64,000 nucleotides of DNA from the NCBI RefSeq assembly GCF_003575975.1, contig NZ_QQXK01000007.1, positions 62,001 to 126,000 on the forward strand. Direction: 5' to 3'. Numbering within the stretch: the stretch's first letter is position 1; each line of letters begins with the position of its first letter. The DNA comes from Galactobacter valiniphilus. GTDB taxonomy: Bacteria; Actinomycetota; Actinomycetes; Actinomycetales; Micrococcaceae. The position numbers and the translations under genes are program-made. This document shows, in pieces, positions 35,044-43,187 of this stretch. The notes under the pieces were generated by a model that made no database searches, had not been told where the DNA came from, and saw nothing but the letters and a program-made list of their open reading frames with translations.

Positions 35044-36462
35044 TCAGAACTTGCCCGTCATGGTGGTGACGTCCAGCAGGCCGTCCAGCTGATCGGCGGG
35101 GACCTGGCCCTCGCCGTCGCCGACGAAGCCGAGCGCGATGGTGGCCTCCTTGACGGTCAGCTTCTCCTTGACGGCCTTTTTGGCGATCTTGGCGGCGTTC
35201 TCGTAGCCGATGAACTTGTTCAGCGGCGTGACGATGGACGGGGAGGCCTCGGCCAGGAAGCGGCAGCGGTCCTCGTGGGCCTCGATGCCGTCGATCATCT
35301 TGTCGGCCATGACGCGCGAGACGTTGGCGAGCAGGCGGATCGACTCGAGCAGGTTCGCGGCCATGACCGGGATGCCCACGTTGAGCTCGAAGGCACCGTT
35401 CGTGGAAGACAGGGCGATCGTGGTGTCGTTGCCGATGACCTGGGCGGCGACCTGGATGGCGGCCTCGCAGATGACGGGGTTGACCTTGCCCGGCATGATC
35501 GAGGAGCCCGGCTGCAGGTCCGGGATCGCGATCTCGCCGAGGCCGGTGTTCGGGCCGGAGCCCATCCAGCGCAGGTCGTTGTTGATCTTCATGAGCGAGT
35601 ACGCGATGTTGCGCAGCTGGCCGGAGGCCTCGATGAGACCGTCGCGGTTGGCCTGGGCCTCGAAGTGGTTGCGGGCCTCGGTGATCGGCAGGGCCGTGTT
35701 GCGGGCCAGCTCGGCGATCACGCGCTGCGGGAAGCCGTCCGGGGTGTTGATGCCCGTGCCCACGGCGGTGCCGCCGAGGGGGACCTCGGCCACGCGCGGC
35801 AGGGAGGCCTCGATGCGCTCGATGCCGTAGCGGACCTGCGCCTCGTAGCCGCCGAACTCCTGGCCAAGGGTGACCGGGGTGGCGTCCATGAGGTGGGTGC
35901 GGCCGGACTTGACGACGTCCTTGAACTCCGCGGCCTTGCGGGAGAAGGAGGCGGCCAGGTAGGTCAGCGCCGGGATGAGGTCGTTGATCAGGGCGTTCGT
36001 AGCGGCCACGTGCACCGAGGTCGGGAAGACGTCGTTGGAGGACTGCGAGGCGTTGACGTGGTCGTTCGGGTGCACCTCGGTGGTGGAGCCCTTGGCCTTC
36101 AGCGCGCGGTTGGCGAGCTCGGCGATGACCTCGTTGGTGTTCATGTTCGAGGACGTGCCGGAGCCCGTCTGGAACACATCGATGGGGAACTGGTCGTCGT
36201 ACTCGCCCGTGGCGACGGCCTCGGCGGCCTCGACGATGGCCTCGGCGCGCTCGGCGTCCAGGACACCCAGCTCGGCGTTGGCGATCGCGGCGGCACGCTT
36301 GACCTCGGCCAGCGCACGGATGTGCTGGTGCTCGAGGGTCTTGCCGGAGATCGGGAAGTTCTCGACGGCGCGCTGCGTCTGCGCGCGGTAGAGGGCGTTC
36401 ACCGGGACGAGGACCTCGCCCATGGTGTCGTGTTCAACTCGGAATTCCGTGGAATCAGCCAT
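35044..36462 (-). CDS. fumC: Class II fumarate hydratase
   Basis: Interconverts fumarate and malate in the TCA cycle. The 472-aa protein has [18 protein letters not shown], the catalytic-site [31 protein letters not shown] and the superfamily signature [12 protein letters not shown] with the mobile-loop serine. ATG 36462 is 7 nt after a TAGCAT box on the minus strand, which suggests a leaderless mRNA; the open frame to 36618 is not coding. In mycobacteria fum is near glpX; here glpX is 7 kb away. Confidence 0.96.
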   Translation of the reverse strand: MADSTEFRVEHDTMGEVLVPVNALYRAQTQRAVENFPISGKTLEHQHIRALAEVKRAAAIANAELGVLDAERAEAIVEAAEAVATGEYDDQFPIDVFQTGSGTSSNMNTNEVIAELANRALKAKGSTTEVHPNDHVNASQSSNDVFPTSVHVAATNALINDLIPALTYLAASFSRKAAEFKDVVKSGRTHLMDATPVTLGQEFGGYEAQVRYGIERIEASLPRVAEVPLGGTAVGTGINTPDGFPQRVIAELARNTALPITEARNHFEAQANRDGLIEASGQLRNIAYSLMKINNDLRWMGSGPNTGLGEIAIPDLQPGSSIMPGKVNPVICEAAIQVAAQVIGNDTTIALSSTNGAFELNVGIPVMAANLLESIRLLANVSRVMADKMIDGIEAHEDRCRFLAEASPSIVTPLNKFIGYENAAKIAKKAVKEKLTVKEATIALGFVGDGEGQVPADQLDGLLDVTTMTGKF

Positions 36463-36587
36463 GGTTCCGATGCTACCGCCCGCGCGAGGCCTCCACGTGC
36501 GCTCAGGATCTTCGGTGACGGGCGACGCCCGGGTGAGCACGCGGCGTCGGACAGCGTGCTGCCCTGTCCACGCTGTGAGGCGCGCAT

Positions 36588-36624
36588 CGCGCTGTGAGGC
36601 GGGAAAACCCCGCCTCACAGCGCG
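36588..36624 (-). terminator. Hairpin terminator after the alpha/beta hydrolase gene
   Basis: CGCGCTGTGAGGCGGG (36588-36603) and CCCGCCTCACAGCGCG (36609-36624) form a perfect 16-bp stem with loop AAAAC, 53 bp beyond the hydrolase stop on the minus strand and upstream of the fumC promoter. Part of the left arm, GCTGTGAGGCG, is also found just before it at 36572. Confidence 0.75.
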
Positions 36625-36677
36625 TTCTTGGCCTCAAAGCCTGGGCTTGAGGACCTGCCCGACGGCGCATGGGCGGC

Positions 36678-37535
36678 TCAGGCGCGCGAGGGCGCCTCGC
36701 GCACGAAGGCCAGGAGCGCCTCGTTCACCTCGTCGGCGTGCGTGATGCCGAGGCCGTGCGGGGCGCCGGAGATGACCACGAGGCTCGAGCCGGGCAGGGC
36801 AGCGTGGGCGCGGGCTCCGGAGTACTCGAGGGGCACCATCTCGTCGGCGTCGCCGTGGATGATCGCGGCCGGGACGTCCACCTTGGCCAGGTCCCCGCGG
36901 AAGTCCGTGGTGCTGAAGGCCTCCTGACAGCGGGCGATCGCGGTGGGATCCGCGGTCTTGGCCCAGGCGAGGGCCTGCGCCGCGATCTCCTCGCCCACGA
37001 GCAGCTCGCCGTTGACGCTGAAGAACGCGCCGGCGATCATCTCGAGGAAGCCGTCGCGGTCGTTGGCGAGGTACTCGTTGGCCTCGCGCCACGCGGCGTC
37101 CACGACCGGCCCGTCCGGGTTGTCGGGGGTGTTGGGCAGGAACGGCGGGATGGCCGCGAGCAGGACGATGCCGCGCAGTCGCTCGCTGCCGTGGGTGCCG
37201 ACGTAGCGGGCCACCTCGCCGCCGCCCATGGACCAGCCCACGAGCGTGGCGTCGCGCAGGTCGAGGGCCTCGAGGATCCCGTGCAGGTGCTGGGTGAGGC
37301 GGTCGTAGTCGTAGGCCTCGCCGTGGCTCGGCTCGGACTCGCCGAAGCCGGCGCGGTCGTAGGAGATGACGCGATGACCGGCGCCCACGAGTGCGGTCTC
37401 CTGGCGCTCCCAGATCTCGAGCCGCTGCGGCCAGGGGTGGATCAGCACCACGGGGGCGCCCTCGCCGCCCGTGTCCTTGACGCGCAGAGAGATCGTGGAC
37501 TCGGCGTCCGGAACCTGGACGGTGGTGATGCTCAT
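36678..37535 (-). CDS. Alpha/beta hydrolase (haloperoxidase/esterase-like)
   Basis: A 285-aa protein with the full catalytic triad of the fold: nucleophile Ser in VGWSMGGGEVA, Asp in IIHGDADEMVP, His in SGAPHGLGITHADEV. The oxyanion region is LIHPWPQRLEIWE. Cofactor-free chloroperoxidase-like esterases look like this, and PGAP-style names vary; the substrate is unknown. ATG 37535 opens the gene (MSITTVQVPDAES). It is followed by its own terminator. Confidence 0.87.
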   Translation of the reverse strand: MSITTVQVPDAESTISLRVKDTGGEGAPVVLIHPWPQRLEIWERQETALVGAGHRVISYDRAGFGESEPSHGEAYDYDRLTQHLHGILEALDLRDATLVGWSMGGGEVARYVGTHGSERLRGIVLLAAIPPFLPNTPDNPDGPVVDAAWREANEYLANDRDGFLEMIAGAFFSVNGELLVGEEIAAQALAWAKTADPTAIARCQEAFSTTDFRGDLAKVDVPAAIIHGDADEMVPLEYSGARAHAALPGSSLVVISGAPHGLGITHADEVNEALLAFVREAPSRA

Positions 37536-37641
37536 GCGTGTTCCCCTTGCCGGCCGCGCCTCGCGGCCCTCGCTGTGCTGGTGGTGCCTTTCACCCTAGG
37601 CGGCGGGTCGCCGGCGTGGCGAGCGTGGCGCGGGCGCTGCG

Positions 37642-38301
37642 TCAGGCGCCCTTGCGTGCCGACATCTCGGCGATCCAGATCGGCGCGAACGGGGAGATGC
37701 AGCCCGGCGCCACTGGATAGTCCTTGAGCACCTCGAGGCGCTCGCCGATCTCGCTTGCACGGGCCCGGCGGGCCTCGTCCTCGATGCCGATCGTCGCGAG
37801 GGCCTGGTTCATGGCCCATTGCAGGCGCTCGGGGGCCTCCTTCATGCGCGCCTCGATCGTGGCCAGGAGCGCGTCGTGGTCGAGTGCTTCCTTGCCCTTC
37901 GCGATCGTCTCCGAGACAAGCGCCCAGCCGGCGCTCTCCACGACGGGGTCGGCGTCCGCGAGCCAGAGCTCGCGCAGCGCCGGGGAGTGCTTGGACTTCT
38001 TGACGATGTAGTTCACGAACCAGTCCTGCACCTTGGGCAGGGAGGCCTCGCGCAGCATGGCGTCCAGTCGATCCGGGGTGAAGGCCGACGGGCGCACCAT
38101 GAGCAGGGCCAACAGCCGGGCGTCCGGGGAGCCGGAGGCCCAGAGCTCCTCGGCCAGCTCGGCGTCCTTGCCGAGGCGCTTGGCCACGCCGCGCAGGGCG
38201 GTCAGGTTCACGGCGTGCTCGTCGCCGTGGCGCCGGTTCACCGCGAGGACACGCTCGTCGCGCATCGACTCGAGCTCGGCGAGGACGTCGGTGGTGCTCA
38301 T
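37642..38301 (-). CDS. DNA alkylation repair protein (AlkD-like HEAT repeat)
   Basis: A 219-aa all-helical protein of the AlkC/AlkD glycosylase group, which removes bulky or charged alkylated bases. Family marks are GVAKRLGKDAELAEELWASG, DARLLALLMV, VQDWFVNYIVKKS and DPVVESAGWALVSETIAKG, with the tryptophans that line the DNA-facing groove. ATG 38301 starts it. It is divergent from the Nudix-regulator gene at 38461, with 159 bp between. Confidence 0.82.
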   Translation of the reverse strand: MSTTDVLAELESMRDERVLAVNRRHGDEHAVNLTALRGVAKRLGKDAELAEELWASGSPDARLLALLMVRPSAFTPDRLDAMLREASLPKVQDWFVNYIVKKSKHSPALRELWLADADPVVESAGWALVSETIAKGKEALDHDALLATIEARMKEAPERLQWAMNQALATIGIEDEARRARASEIGERLEVLKDYPVAPGCISPFAPIWIAEMSARKGA

Positions 38302-38460
38302 GCTGTTCCCCCCTGGGCGGTGGCGGTGGCGGGGCGGTGGCGGTGGGGGCCCGCGGGGTCGCCAGGGCCCCAGCTTAAGCGCGGGTGGCCGGGCGGTGCC
38401 CGACGGCGGGTGGCCGGCTGGGCGGCGGTGTGCCGGGCCGGGGTGAACTAACCTCAAGCC

Positions 38461-39156
38461 ATGACCGCCTTCCCCCCGGACGCCGCGAGCGCGGCGCTCG
38501 CCGCCGACGTCGCCGTCTTCACGTTGCGCGAGGAGGGTCTGTGCCTGCTGCTGGTCCGCCGCGGGGTGGAGCCGTTTGTGGGGGAGTGGGCCCTGCCCGG
38601 CGGCTTTGTCTTGAACGGCGAGTCCGTGGAGGCCGCCGCGCGCCGCGAGCTCGCCGAGGAGACGGGCCTGTCCGTGCTGGAGGGCATGCACCTGGAGCAG
38701 CTGGGCAGCTACGGCGAGCCGGAGCGCGATCCCCGCGGCCGCGTGCTCTCCGTGGCCCACGTGGCGCTGCTGCCCTTCCTGCCGCTGCCCGAGTCGGGCA
38801 GCGACGCGAGCGAGGCGCGCTGGTGGCCCGTGGCCTCCCTGCCGGGCCTCGCGTTCGACCACGCGCTGATCGTGGCCGACGCCGTGGAGCGCGTGCGCGC
38901 CAAGCTCGAATACACCACCCTGGCCACGGCCTTCCTTCCCGCCGCGTTCACGCTCGCCGAGCTGCGCGGCGTCTACCAGAGCGTGTGGGGTTCGGCCCCC
39001 GATCTGTCCAACTTCCGGCGCAAGGTGCTGGCCGTCGAGGGCTTCGTGGAGCCGACGGGCGGCTCCCGCTCGGCGGGCCCGGGTCGCCCCACCGCGCTGT
39101 ACCGGGCCGGCGAGACCGCCGAGATCTTCCCGCCCTTCCGGCGCGACGACACCTAG
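38461..39156 (+). CDS. NrtR-like Nudix hydrolase/transcriptional regulator (second paralogue)
   Basis: A 231-aa protein with the same two-part layout as NrtR at 15488: a Nudix domain (about 10-135) and a winged helix (about 150-225: [42 protein letters not shown]). Here the Nudix box is intact ([20 protein letters not shown], then TGL), so it may both hydrolyse and sense its ligand, perhaps ADP-ribose or another NAD-derived nucleotide. A TAACCT box ends 6 nt before ATG 38461, so it is likely leaderless. It precedes a VWA gene and a PurA-like gene whose upstream region has two palindromes with the NrtR-type core GTCA-n3-TGAC. Confidence 0.85.
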   Translation: MTAFPPDAASAALAADVAVFTLREEGLCLLLVRRGVEPFVGEWALPGGFVLNGESVEAAARRELAEETGLSVLEGMHLEQLGSYGEPERDPRGRVLSVAHVALLPFLPLPESGSDASEARWWPVASLPGLAFDHALIVADAVERVRAKLEYTTLATAFLPAAFTLAELRGVYQSVWGSAPDLSNFRRKVLAVEGFVEPTGGSRSAGPGRPTALYRAGETAEIFPPFRRDDT

Positions 39157-39157
39157 C

Positions 39158-39176
39158 GCGCGTCCCGCGGACGCGC
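39158..39176 (+). terminator. Short hairpin after the NrtR-like gene
   Basis: GCGCGTCC (39158-39165) and GGACGCGC (39169-39176) form an 8-bp stem with loop CGC, directly after the stop codon. It suggests that the regulator gene and the VWA operon are separate transcripts. Confidence 0.5.
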
Positions 39177-39322
39177 ACCCCGCGGCGCCCCAAGAGCCCG
39201 CCCTCCCGGCAGGACGCCGGCCCCGCGCCGTGCGGGCGCCCCTCAGCGCCCGCCCCACGCGCCGTCGTGCGGCGCCGAACCGTGTTCCCCCTCACCCTTG
39301 CCATCCATCACAACCCACGTTA

Positions 39323-39359
39323 TGGTCAACATGACCAACATAAATGGTCGCTTCGACCA
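39323..39359 (+). promoter_or_regulatory. Twin palindromic operators before the VWA/PurA-like operon
   Basis: TGGTCA-ACA-TGACCA (39323-39337) and TGGTCG-CTT-CGACCA (39345-39359) have centres 22 bp apart, two helical turns, so two dimers could bind on one face. Both have 6-bp perfect arms and a 3-bp spacer, as in the nad operator at 15441. The surrounding 50 bp are the most AT-rich stretch in this part of the window. The second site ends 18 bp before the start codon. Confidence 0.7.
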
Positions 39360-39377
39360 AAACTCAAGGAGGCCGTC

Positions 39378-40379
39378 ATGGGCGGGGGATTCTGGAGCAA
39401 CGCAACGTACAACCGGGTGACGGGGGCGCGCCTGCGCGCCGGGGCGACCTTCGGCTACGACGCCGAGGTGCGTTCGGGCCGGGCGAGCGGCCCGCACCCG
39501 AGCCTCGACCCCTCGCTGCCGAACGGCCTCGGGCTGCGAGTCAGGGAGTCGCGCGACAGCGCCGAGCACCCGCTCTCCACGCCGATCGTGGTGGGCTTCG
39601 ACTCGACCGGGTCCATGGGCTCGGTGCCGCGGACGGTGCAGCGCAAGCTCGCCACGCTCTTCGAGCTGCTCGTGGAGAACGGCTACGCCACCGACCCGCA
39701 GATCGCGATCGCCACCTACGGCGACGCCGTCTGCGACGACGTCCCGCTGCAGATCAGCCAGTTCGAGTCGGACAACCGCATCGACGAGAACCTCGACCGG
39801 CTCTACCTGGAGGGCGGTGGCGGCGGCAACGGCGGCGAGACGAGCCAGCTGCTCATGTACTACCTGGCCCACCACACGGCCACCGACGCGTGGGACAAGC
39901 GCGGCAAGCGCGGCTACCTCTTCCTTATCGCCGATGAGATCCAGGTGCCGATCTCCGCCCGGCACGTGGCCGACGCGATCGGCGACCGCCGGCCGCTCGG
40001 GCCCCTGGATGTGCACTCCATCGCGCGTGACGTGAGCGAGCGCTGGGACGTCAAGGTGCTGCTCATCGACAACTGGGCGGCCCGCTCGCAGGGTTCGCGG
40101 AGCTTCTACTCGGAGCTGTTCGGGCGCGAGGCCATCGTGGACGTCGAGGATCCGGAGATGATCGCCGAGACCATCGCCGCCGTGGTCGGCGTGTGTGAGG
40201 GGCGCGGCGTGGACCAGGTCAGGGACGACCTCGAGGCCAGGGGAGCGTGGGGCGTGGTGCCCAACGCCGCCCGGTCGGCCCGGGCGGGCGGCGCGGGCCG
40301 GGCGGGCGGCGCGACCCGCGCCCCGCTCGCCCTGGGCCCGGGCCGCGGCCGGTCCTTCGATTCGATGGGAGGTCGCTAG
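39378..40379 (+). CDS. VWA-domain protein
   Basis: A 333-aa soluble protein. The von Willebrand A-type domain starts at about 68 (TPIVVGFDSTGSM) and carries the metal-ion MIDAS motif DSTGS (D75). It continues with IAIATYGDAVCDD, a Gly-rich loop GGGGGNGGETSQLLMYYLAH, YLFLIADEIQ and DVKVLLIDNW. The first 60 residues (MGGGFWSNATYNRVTGARLR) and the Gly/Ala/Arg tail are outside the domain. No signal peptide or membrane span. AAGGAGG lies 7 bp before ATG 39378. The PurA-like gene begins 2 bp after the stop, so the two are one operon. Role unknown; VWA proteins usually hold partners together. Confidence 0.8.
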   Translation: MGGGFWSNATYNRVTGARLRAGATFGYDAEVRSGRASGPHPSLDPSLPNGLGLRVRESRDSAEHPLSTPIVVGFDSTGSMGSVPRTVQRKLATLFELLVENGYATDPQIAIATYGDAVCDDVPLQISQFESDNRIDENLDRLYLEGGGGGNGGETSQLLMYYLAHHTATDAWDKRGKRGYLFLIADEIQVPISARHVADAIGDRRPLGPLDVHSIARDVSERWDVKVLLIDNWAARSQGSRSFYSELFGREAIVDVEDPEMIAETIAAVVGVCEGRGVDQVRDDLEARGAWGVVPNAARSARAGGAGRAGGATRAPLALGPGRGRSFDSMGGR

Positions 40380-40381
40380 CC

Positions 40382-41497
40382 ATGGGCGCGCGGGCCGACA
40401 TCGTGGTGGGGCTGGGCTTCGGCGACGAGGGCAAGGGAGCGGCGGTCGACTACCTGAGCACCCGCGGCGCCCGGCTCGCCGACCGGGTGGTGCGCTTCAA
40501 CGGTGGGGGCCAGGCCGCCCACACCGTGGTGGCTGGAGGCCTCAAGCACACCTTCTCCACCTTCGCCTCGGGCACGCTCGCCGGCGTGCCGGGGTGGATC
40601 GGCCCGCGCTGCACCTTCGCCCCCGGCCCGGCCGCGGCCGAGGCCGCGGCGCTGCGGGGGCTGGGGCTGACGCCCCGGCTCAGCGTCAGCGAGGACGCCC
40701 TCCTGACGACACCCCTGCACGTCGCCGCCAACCTGGCGAGGGAGGCCGCCCGCGGCGCGGGCGCGCACGGCACCACCGGGACGGGCTTCGGCGAGACCAT
40801 CGGCGCCTCCGAGGCGCTCAGCGACGCCGGCCTGCCCGTGCTGCGGGCCGGCGATCTTGGTTCGGTCGACGCCCTCCTGGCCGGGCTGCTGGCGCTGCGC
40901 GATCACCTCGGGGCGCGGGGGCTGCTGGCAGTGGAACCGGGGGAGACGGAGCTGCTCGACGTGGCCGCGCGGATGCGCTCGGCGCTCGCCGCGAGCGGGG
41001 TCCTGGTCCTTCCCACCGAGCTGCTCCTGGAGGAGCTGGGAAGCGGGTACACGGTCTTCGAGGGGGCGCAGGGGCTTGGGCTGGACGAGAACCTGGGGGC
41101 CCAGCCCCACACGACGTGGTCGACCACCACGCCCGCGAACGCCCGCCGCCTCGCCGCGGCGGCAGGGATCGGGGAGGTGCGGGCGTTCGGCTGCCTGCGG
41201 ACGTACTCGACGCGCCACGGGGCCGGCCCGCTGCCGGGCGAGGGCGCCCTGCCCTTCGCACCGGCCGAGCCGGACAATCCCGACGACGGCGCGCAGGGGG
41301 CGTTCAGGACGGGCGCCCACGATCCCGAAGTGATCGAGTGGGCCGTGCGGGCCAGCGGCGTCGACGCGCTGTGCGTCTCGCACCTGGACGTGTTCGACCC
41401 CTTCGTCACGATCGCCGGGCGGGCGGGGATCGGCGACTTTGGGCCCGTTGAGTTCGTGGCGCACGGGCCGGGTCGCGGGGACCGCCGGGCACCGTAG
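40382..41497 (+). CDS. Divergent adenylosuccinate synthetase-like enzyme
   Basis: A 371-aa protein related to PurA, which joins IMP and aspartate using GTP. It keeps GDEGKG with the catalytic Asp (D15), a His in GGGQAAHTVV (H47), HGTTGTGFGE in the place of the GTTGRGIGP loop, FEGAQGLGLDENLG, and TRHGAGPLPGEG in the place of TRVGxGPFPTE. It is about 60 residues shorter than usual PurA, and the guanine-reading TKLD is replaced by SHLD in ALCVSHLDVFD. It is therefore probably not the housekeeping enzyme. It follows the VWA gene by 2 bp and is downstream of an NrtR-like regulator. Confidence 0.82.
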   Translation: MGARADIVVGLGFGDEGKGAAVDYLSTRGARLADRVVRFNGGGQAAHTVVAGGLKHTFSTFASGTLAGVPGWIGPRCTFAPGPAAAEAAALRGLGLTPRLSVSEDALLTTPLHVAANLAREAARGAGAHGTTGTGFGETIGASEALSDAGLPVLRAGDLGSVDALLAGLLALRDHLGARGLLAVEPGETELLDVAARMRSALAASGVLVLPTELLLEELGSGYTVFEGAQGLGLDENLGAQPHTTWSTTTPANARRLAAAAGIGEVRAFGCLRTYSTRHGAGPLPGEGALPFAPAEPDNPDDGAQGAFRTGAHDPEVIEWAVRASGVDALCVSHLDVFDPFVTIAGRAGIGDFGPVEFVAHGPGRGDRRAP

Positions 41498-41523
41498 CTC
41501 GCGCGGGCCGGCGCTCAACGCGC

Positions 41524-41558
41524 GAGGGCCCGCCCCGGACGATCCGGGACGGGCCCTC
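41524..41558. terminator. Hairpin between PurA-like and carbonic anhydrase genes
   Basis: GAGGGCCCGCCCCGGA (41524-41539) pairs with TCCGGGACGGGCCCTC (41543-41558), 15 of 16 positions, loop CGA. It lies between convergent genes, so it can serve both. Confidence 0.8.
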
Positions 41559-41572
41559 GAGGGCGATGGGGC

Positions 41573-42178
41573 TCAAAGCACCACGTGCACGGCGCCCGTG
41601 GCAAGGTCGTAAACGGCGCCCACGATCTTCAGGCGCCCGGCCTCCTCGGCCTCGGCCAGGACGGTGGAGGCCTCGCGCAGGCGCTCCACGGTGCGCGCCG
41701 TGTGCACCGAGACGGCCTCGTCCACTGAGGTGTGGCCGGCGTTGCGGGCGGCGATGACGGACGGCAGGATGCGCTCGACGAGCGAGGCGACCGAGCCGCC
41801 GGGGGTGTCGCCCGTGCTCAGCGTGTGGTCGGCGGCTGTGACGGCGCCGCACGAGGTGTGGCCCAGGACCAGCACGAGCGGAACCTCAAGCTCGGCCACG
41901 GCGAACTCCACGGAGCCCACCACGGTCTCGCCGAGGGTGTGGCCGGCGGTGCGCACGGCAAACAGATCGCCGTAGCCGGCGTCGAAGGCGAACTCCATGG
42001 GTACGCGCGAGTCCGAGCAACCGAGCACGGCGGCGATGGGGTGTTGGCCGCCGGCCAGGACGGTGCGGTGATCCACGGAGGTGCGCGGGCGCTCCGGGCG
42101 CCCGGCTCGCGCGCGCTCGGCGCCATCGAGCAGGGTCTTGAGGGCCTCATCGGGGGACAGGGTGCGGGTCTCGCTCAT
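41573..42178 (-). CDS. Beta-class carbonic anhydrase
   Basis: Hydrates CO2 to bicarbonate. The 201-aa protein has the zinc ligands of the beta class: Cys and Asp-Arg in VLGCSDSRVPME, and His and Cys in LGHTSCGAV. The rest follows the family (DLFAVRTAGHTLG, SVEFAVAEL, GAVYDLATGAVHVV). ATG 42178 is 7 nt after a TAATCT box on the minus strand, which points to a leaderless transcript. Confidence 0.94.
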   Translation of the reverse strand: MSETRTLSPDEALKTLLDGAERARAGRPERPRTSVDHRTVLAGGQHPIAAVLGCSDSRVPMEFAFDAGYGDLFAVRTAGHTLGETVVGSVEFAVAELEVPLVLVLGHTSCGAVTAADHTLSTGDTPGGSVASLVERILPSVIAARNAGHTSVDEAVSVHTARTVERLREASTVLAEAEEAGRLKIVGAVYDLATGAVHVVL

Positions 42179-42243
42179 GCGCCCCAGATTACGCCCGGGG
42201 CCGCCCGCTCTTCGAGCGATGGCGCCGACGTGACGCAACGCCA

Positions 42244-42286
42244 AGGCGCCCGCCGTCCCTCCCGTGAGGAGGGGCGGCGGGCGCCT
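42244..42286 (-). terminator. Hairpin terminator after the DUF4245 gene
   Basis: A 19-bp stem with one G-T pair: AGGCGCCCGCCGTCCCTCC (42244-42262) with GGAGGGGCGGCGGGCGCCT (42268-42286). It lies 19 bp beyond the DUF4245 stop on the minus strand and just upstream of the carbonic anhydrase promoter. Confidence 0.75.
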
Positions 42287-42305
42287 GTCGCTCGATGGGC
42301 CGCGC

Positions 42306-43025
42306 TCAGCGGCCAGGGGCCGCCTTCTGCACGAGGGTCGCCAGCTCGCCCATGAAGTCCTCGTCGCCGCCGTCGACGCGCACGATGTAGGTGTAGCCGT
42401 CGATCTCGGTGACGAGCAGCGACTTGGGCTTCTTCTCGCTCGGCAACTTGCGCTCCTCCCAGGCGACGCCGTCGATCTGGCGCGTGGCACCCGTGGGGAG
42501 CGAGCCGTCCGTCACGAGGGAGATCCACGAGGGATTCGCGGCGTCCGTCTGCAGCACCTCGCCGTAGTGGGTGTCGCCCTTGATGACGCCCAGGCTCCAG
42601 TAGCCCACGCCGTCGGCCGCGCCTGCGTTCCAGGTGGCGCGGTTGACGTACCAGCCATCCGGCCAGCTAGGGTTCAGGGCCTTGAAACCCTGGGTGGTGA
42701 TGTTCTGCTGCGCCGCCTGCGCCACGGCCGCCTGGTCCACGTGCTGGCGGTCGTAGGTGTCCTTGGAGCTGCCGGGGTTCAGGAAGACCACGGGAAGCAC
42801 CACGGCGAGCGTCAGGCCCACCGAGATGAACATGCCCTTGATGGTCTGATTGGCACGCTTGAGCTGCTTCTCGGTCAGCGGGGCCTTGAAGCCGGGCTCG
42901 CCCGGAAGCGGGGCTCGCGGTGCCTCAACGGCGGGCTCGGCGGGCGCGGCGGGCTCCACGGGCTCGACGCTCGGCTGGCTGAGGGGGGCTGAATCGTTCT
43001 GCGGCACCCACCCATTGTTCCGCAC
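42306..43025 (-). CDS. DUF4245 membrane-anchored protein
   Basis: A 239-aa protein with a Pro/Ala-rich cytoplasmic part of about 55 residues, one membrane segment (MFISVGLTLAVVLPVVFL) and an extracytoplasmic DUF4245 domain (WYVNRATWNAGAADGVGYW, WISLVTDGSLPTGATRQI, YTYIVRVDGGDEDFMGELA). The start is GTG 43025; GTG 43007 is an alternative in the same frame. It is divergent from glpX, the same neighbour as in mycobacteria (Rv1100 and Rv1099c). The function is unknown. Confidence 0.82.
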   Translation of the reverse strand: MRNNGWVPQNDSAPLSQPSVEPVEPAAPAEPAVEAPRAPLPGEPGFKAPLTEKQLKRANQTIKGMFISVGLTLAVVLPVVFLNPGSSKDTYDRQHVDQAAVAQAAQQNITTQGFKALNPSWPDGWYVNRATWNAGAADGVGYWSLGVIKGDTHYGEVLQTDAANPSWISLVTDGSLPTGATRQIDGVAWEERKLPSEKKPKSLLVTEIDGYTYIVRVDGGDEDFMGELATLVQKAAPGR

Positions 43026-43187
43026 CCGCGCGCGCAGACCTAAAGCGCCGGCGGTCGGACCTTAGCCACAGTGCGGCGTCGTCTTCGTCACCCCCGCCCG
43101 GCCCGGGCCGCGCCGAGCGCTTAGAATGGCCTCGCACGGTGTGGTGGCAATGGCCGCCACGCGCCCACTTGCCTGAAGAGGAAACCC

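Noticed and set aside
38461-41497. Reading the locus as a plain purA with an unrelated Nudix gene
   Set aside because: The enzyme is too short and has changed key loops, and the operator cores resemble NrtR sites; I keep the plain reading only as a fallback.
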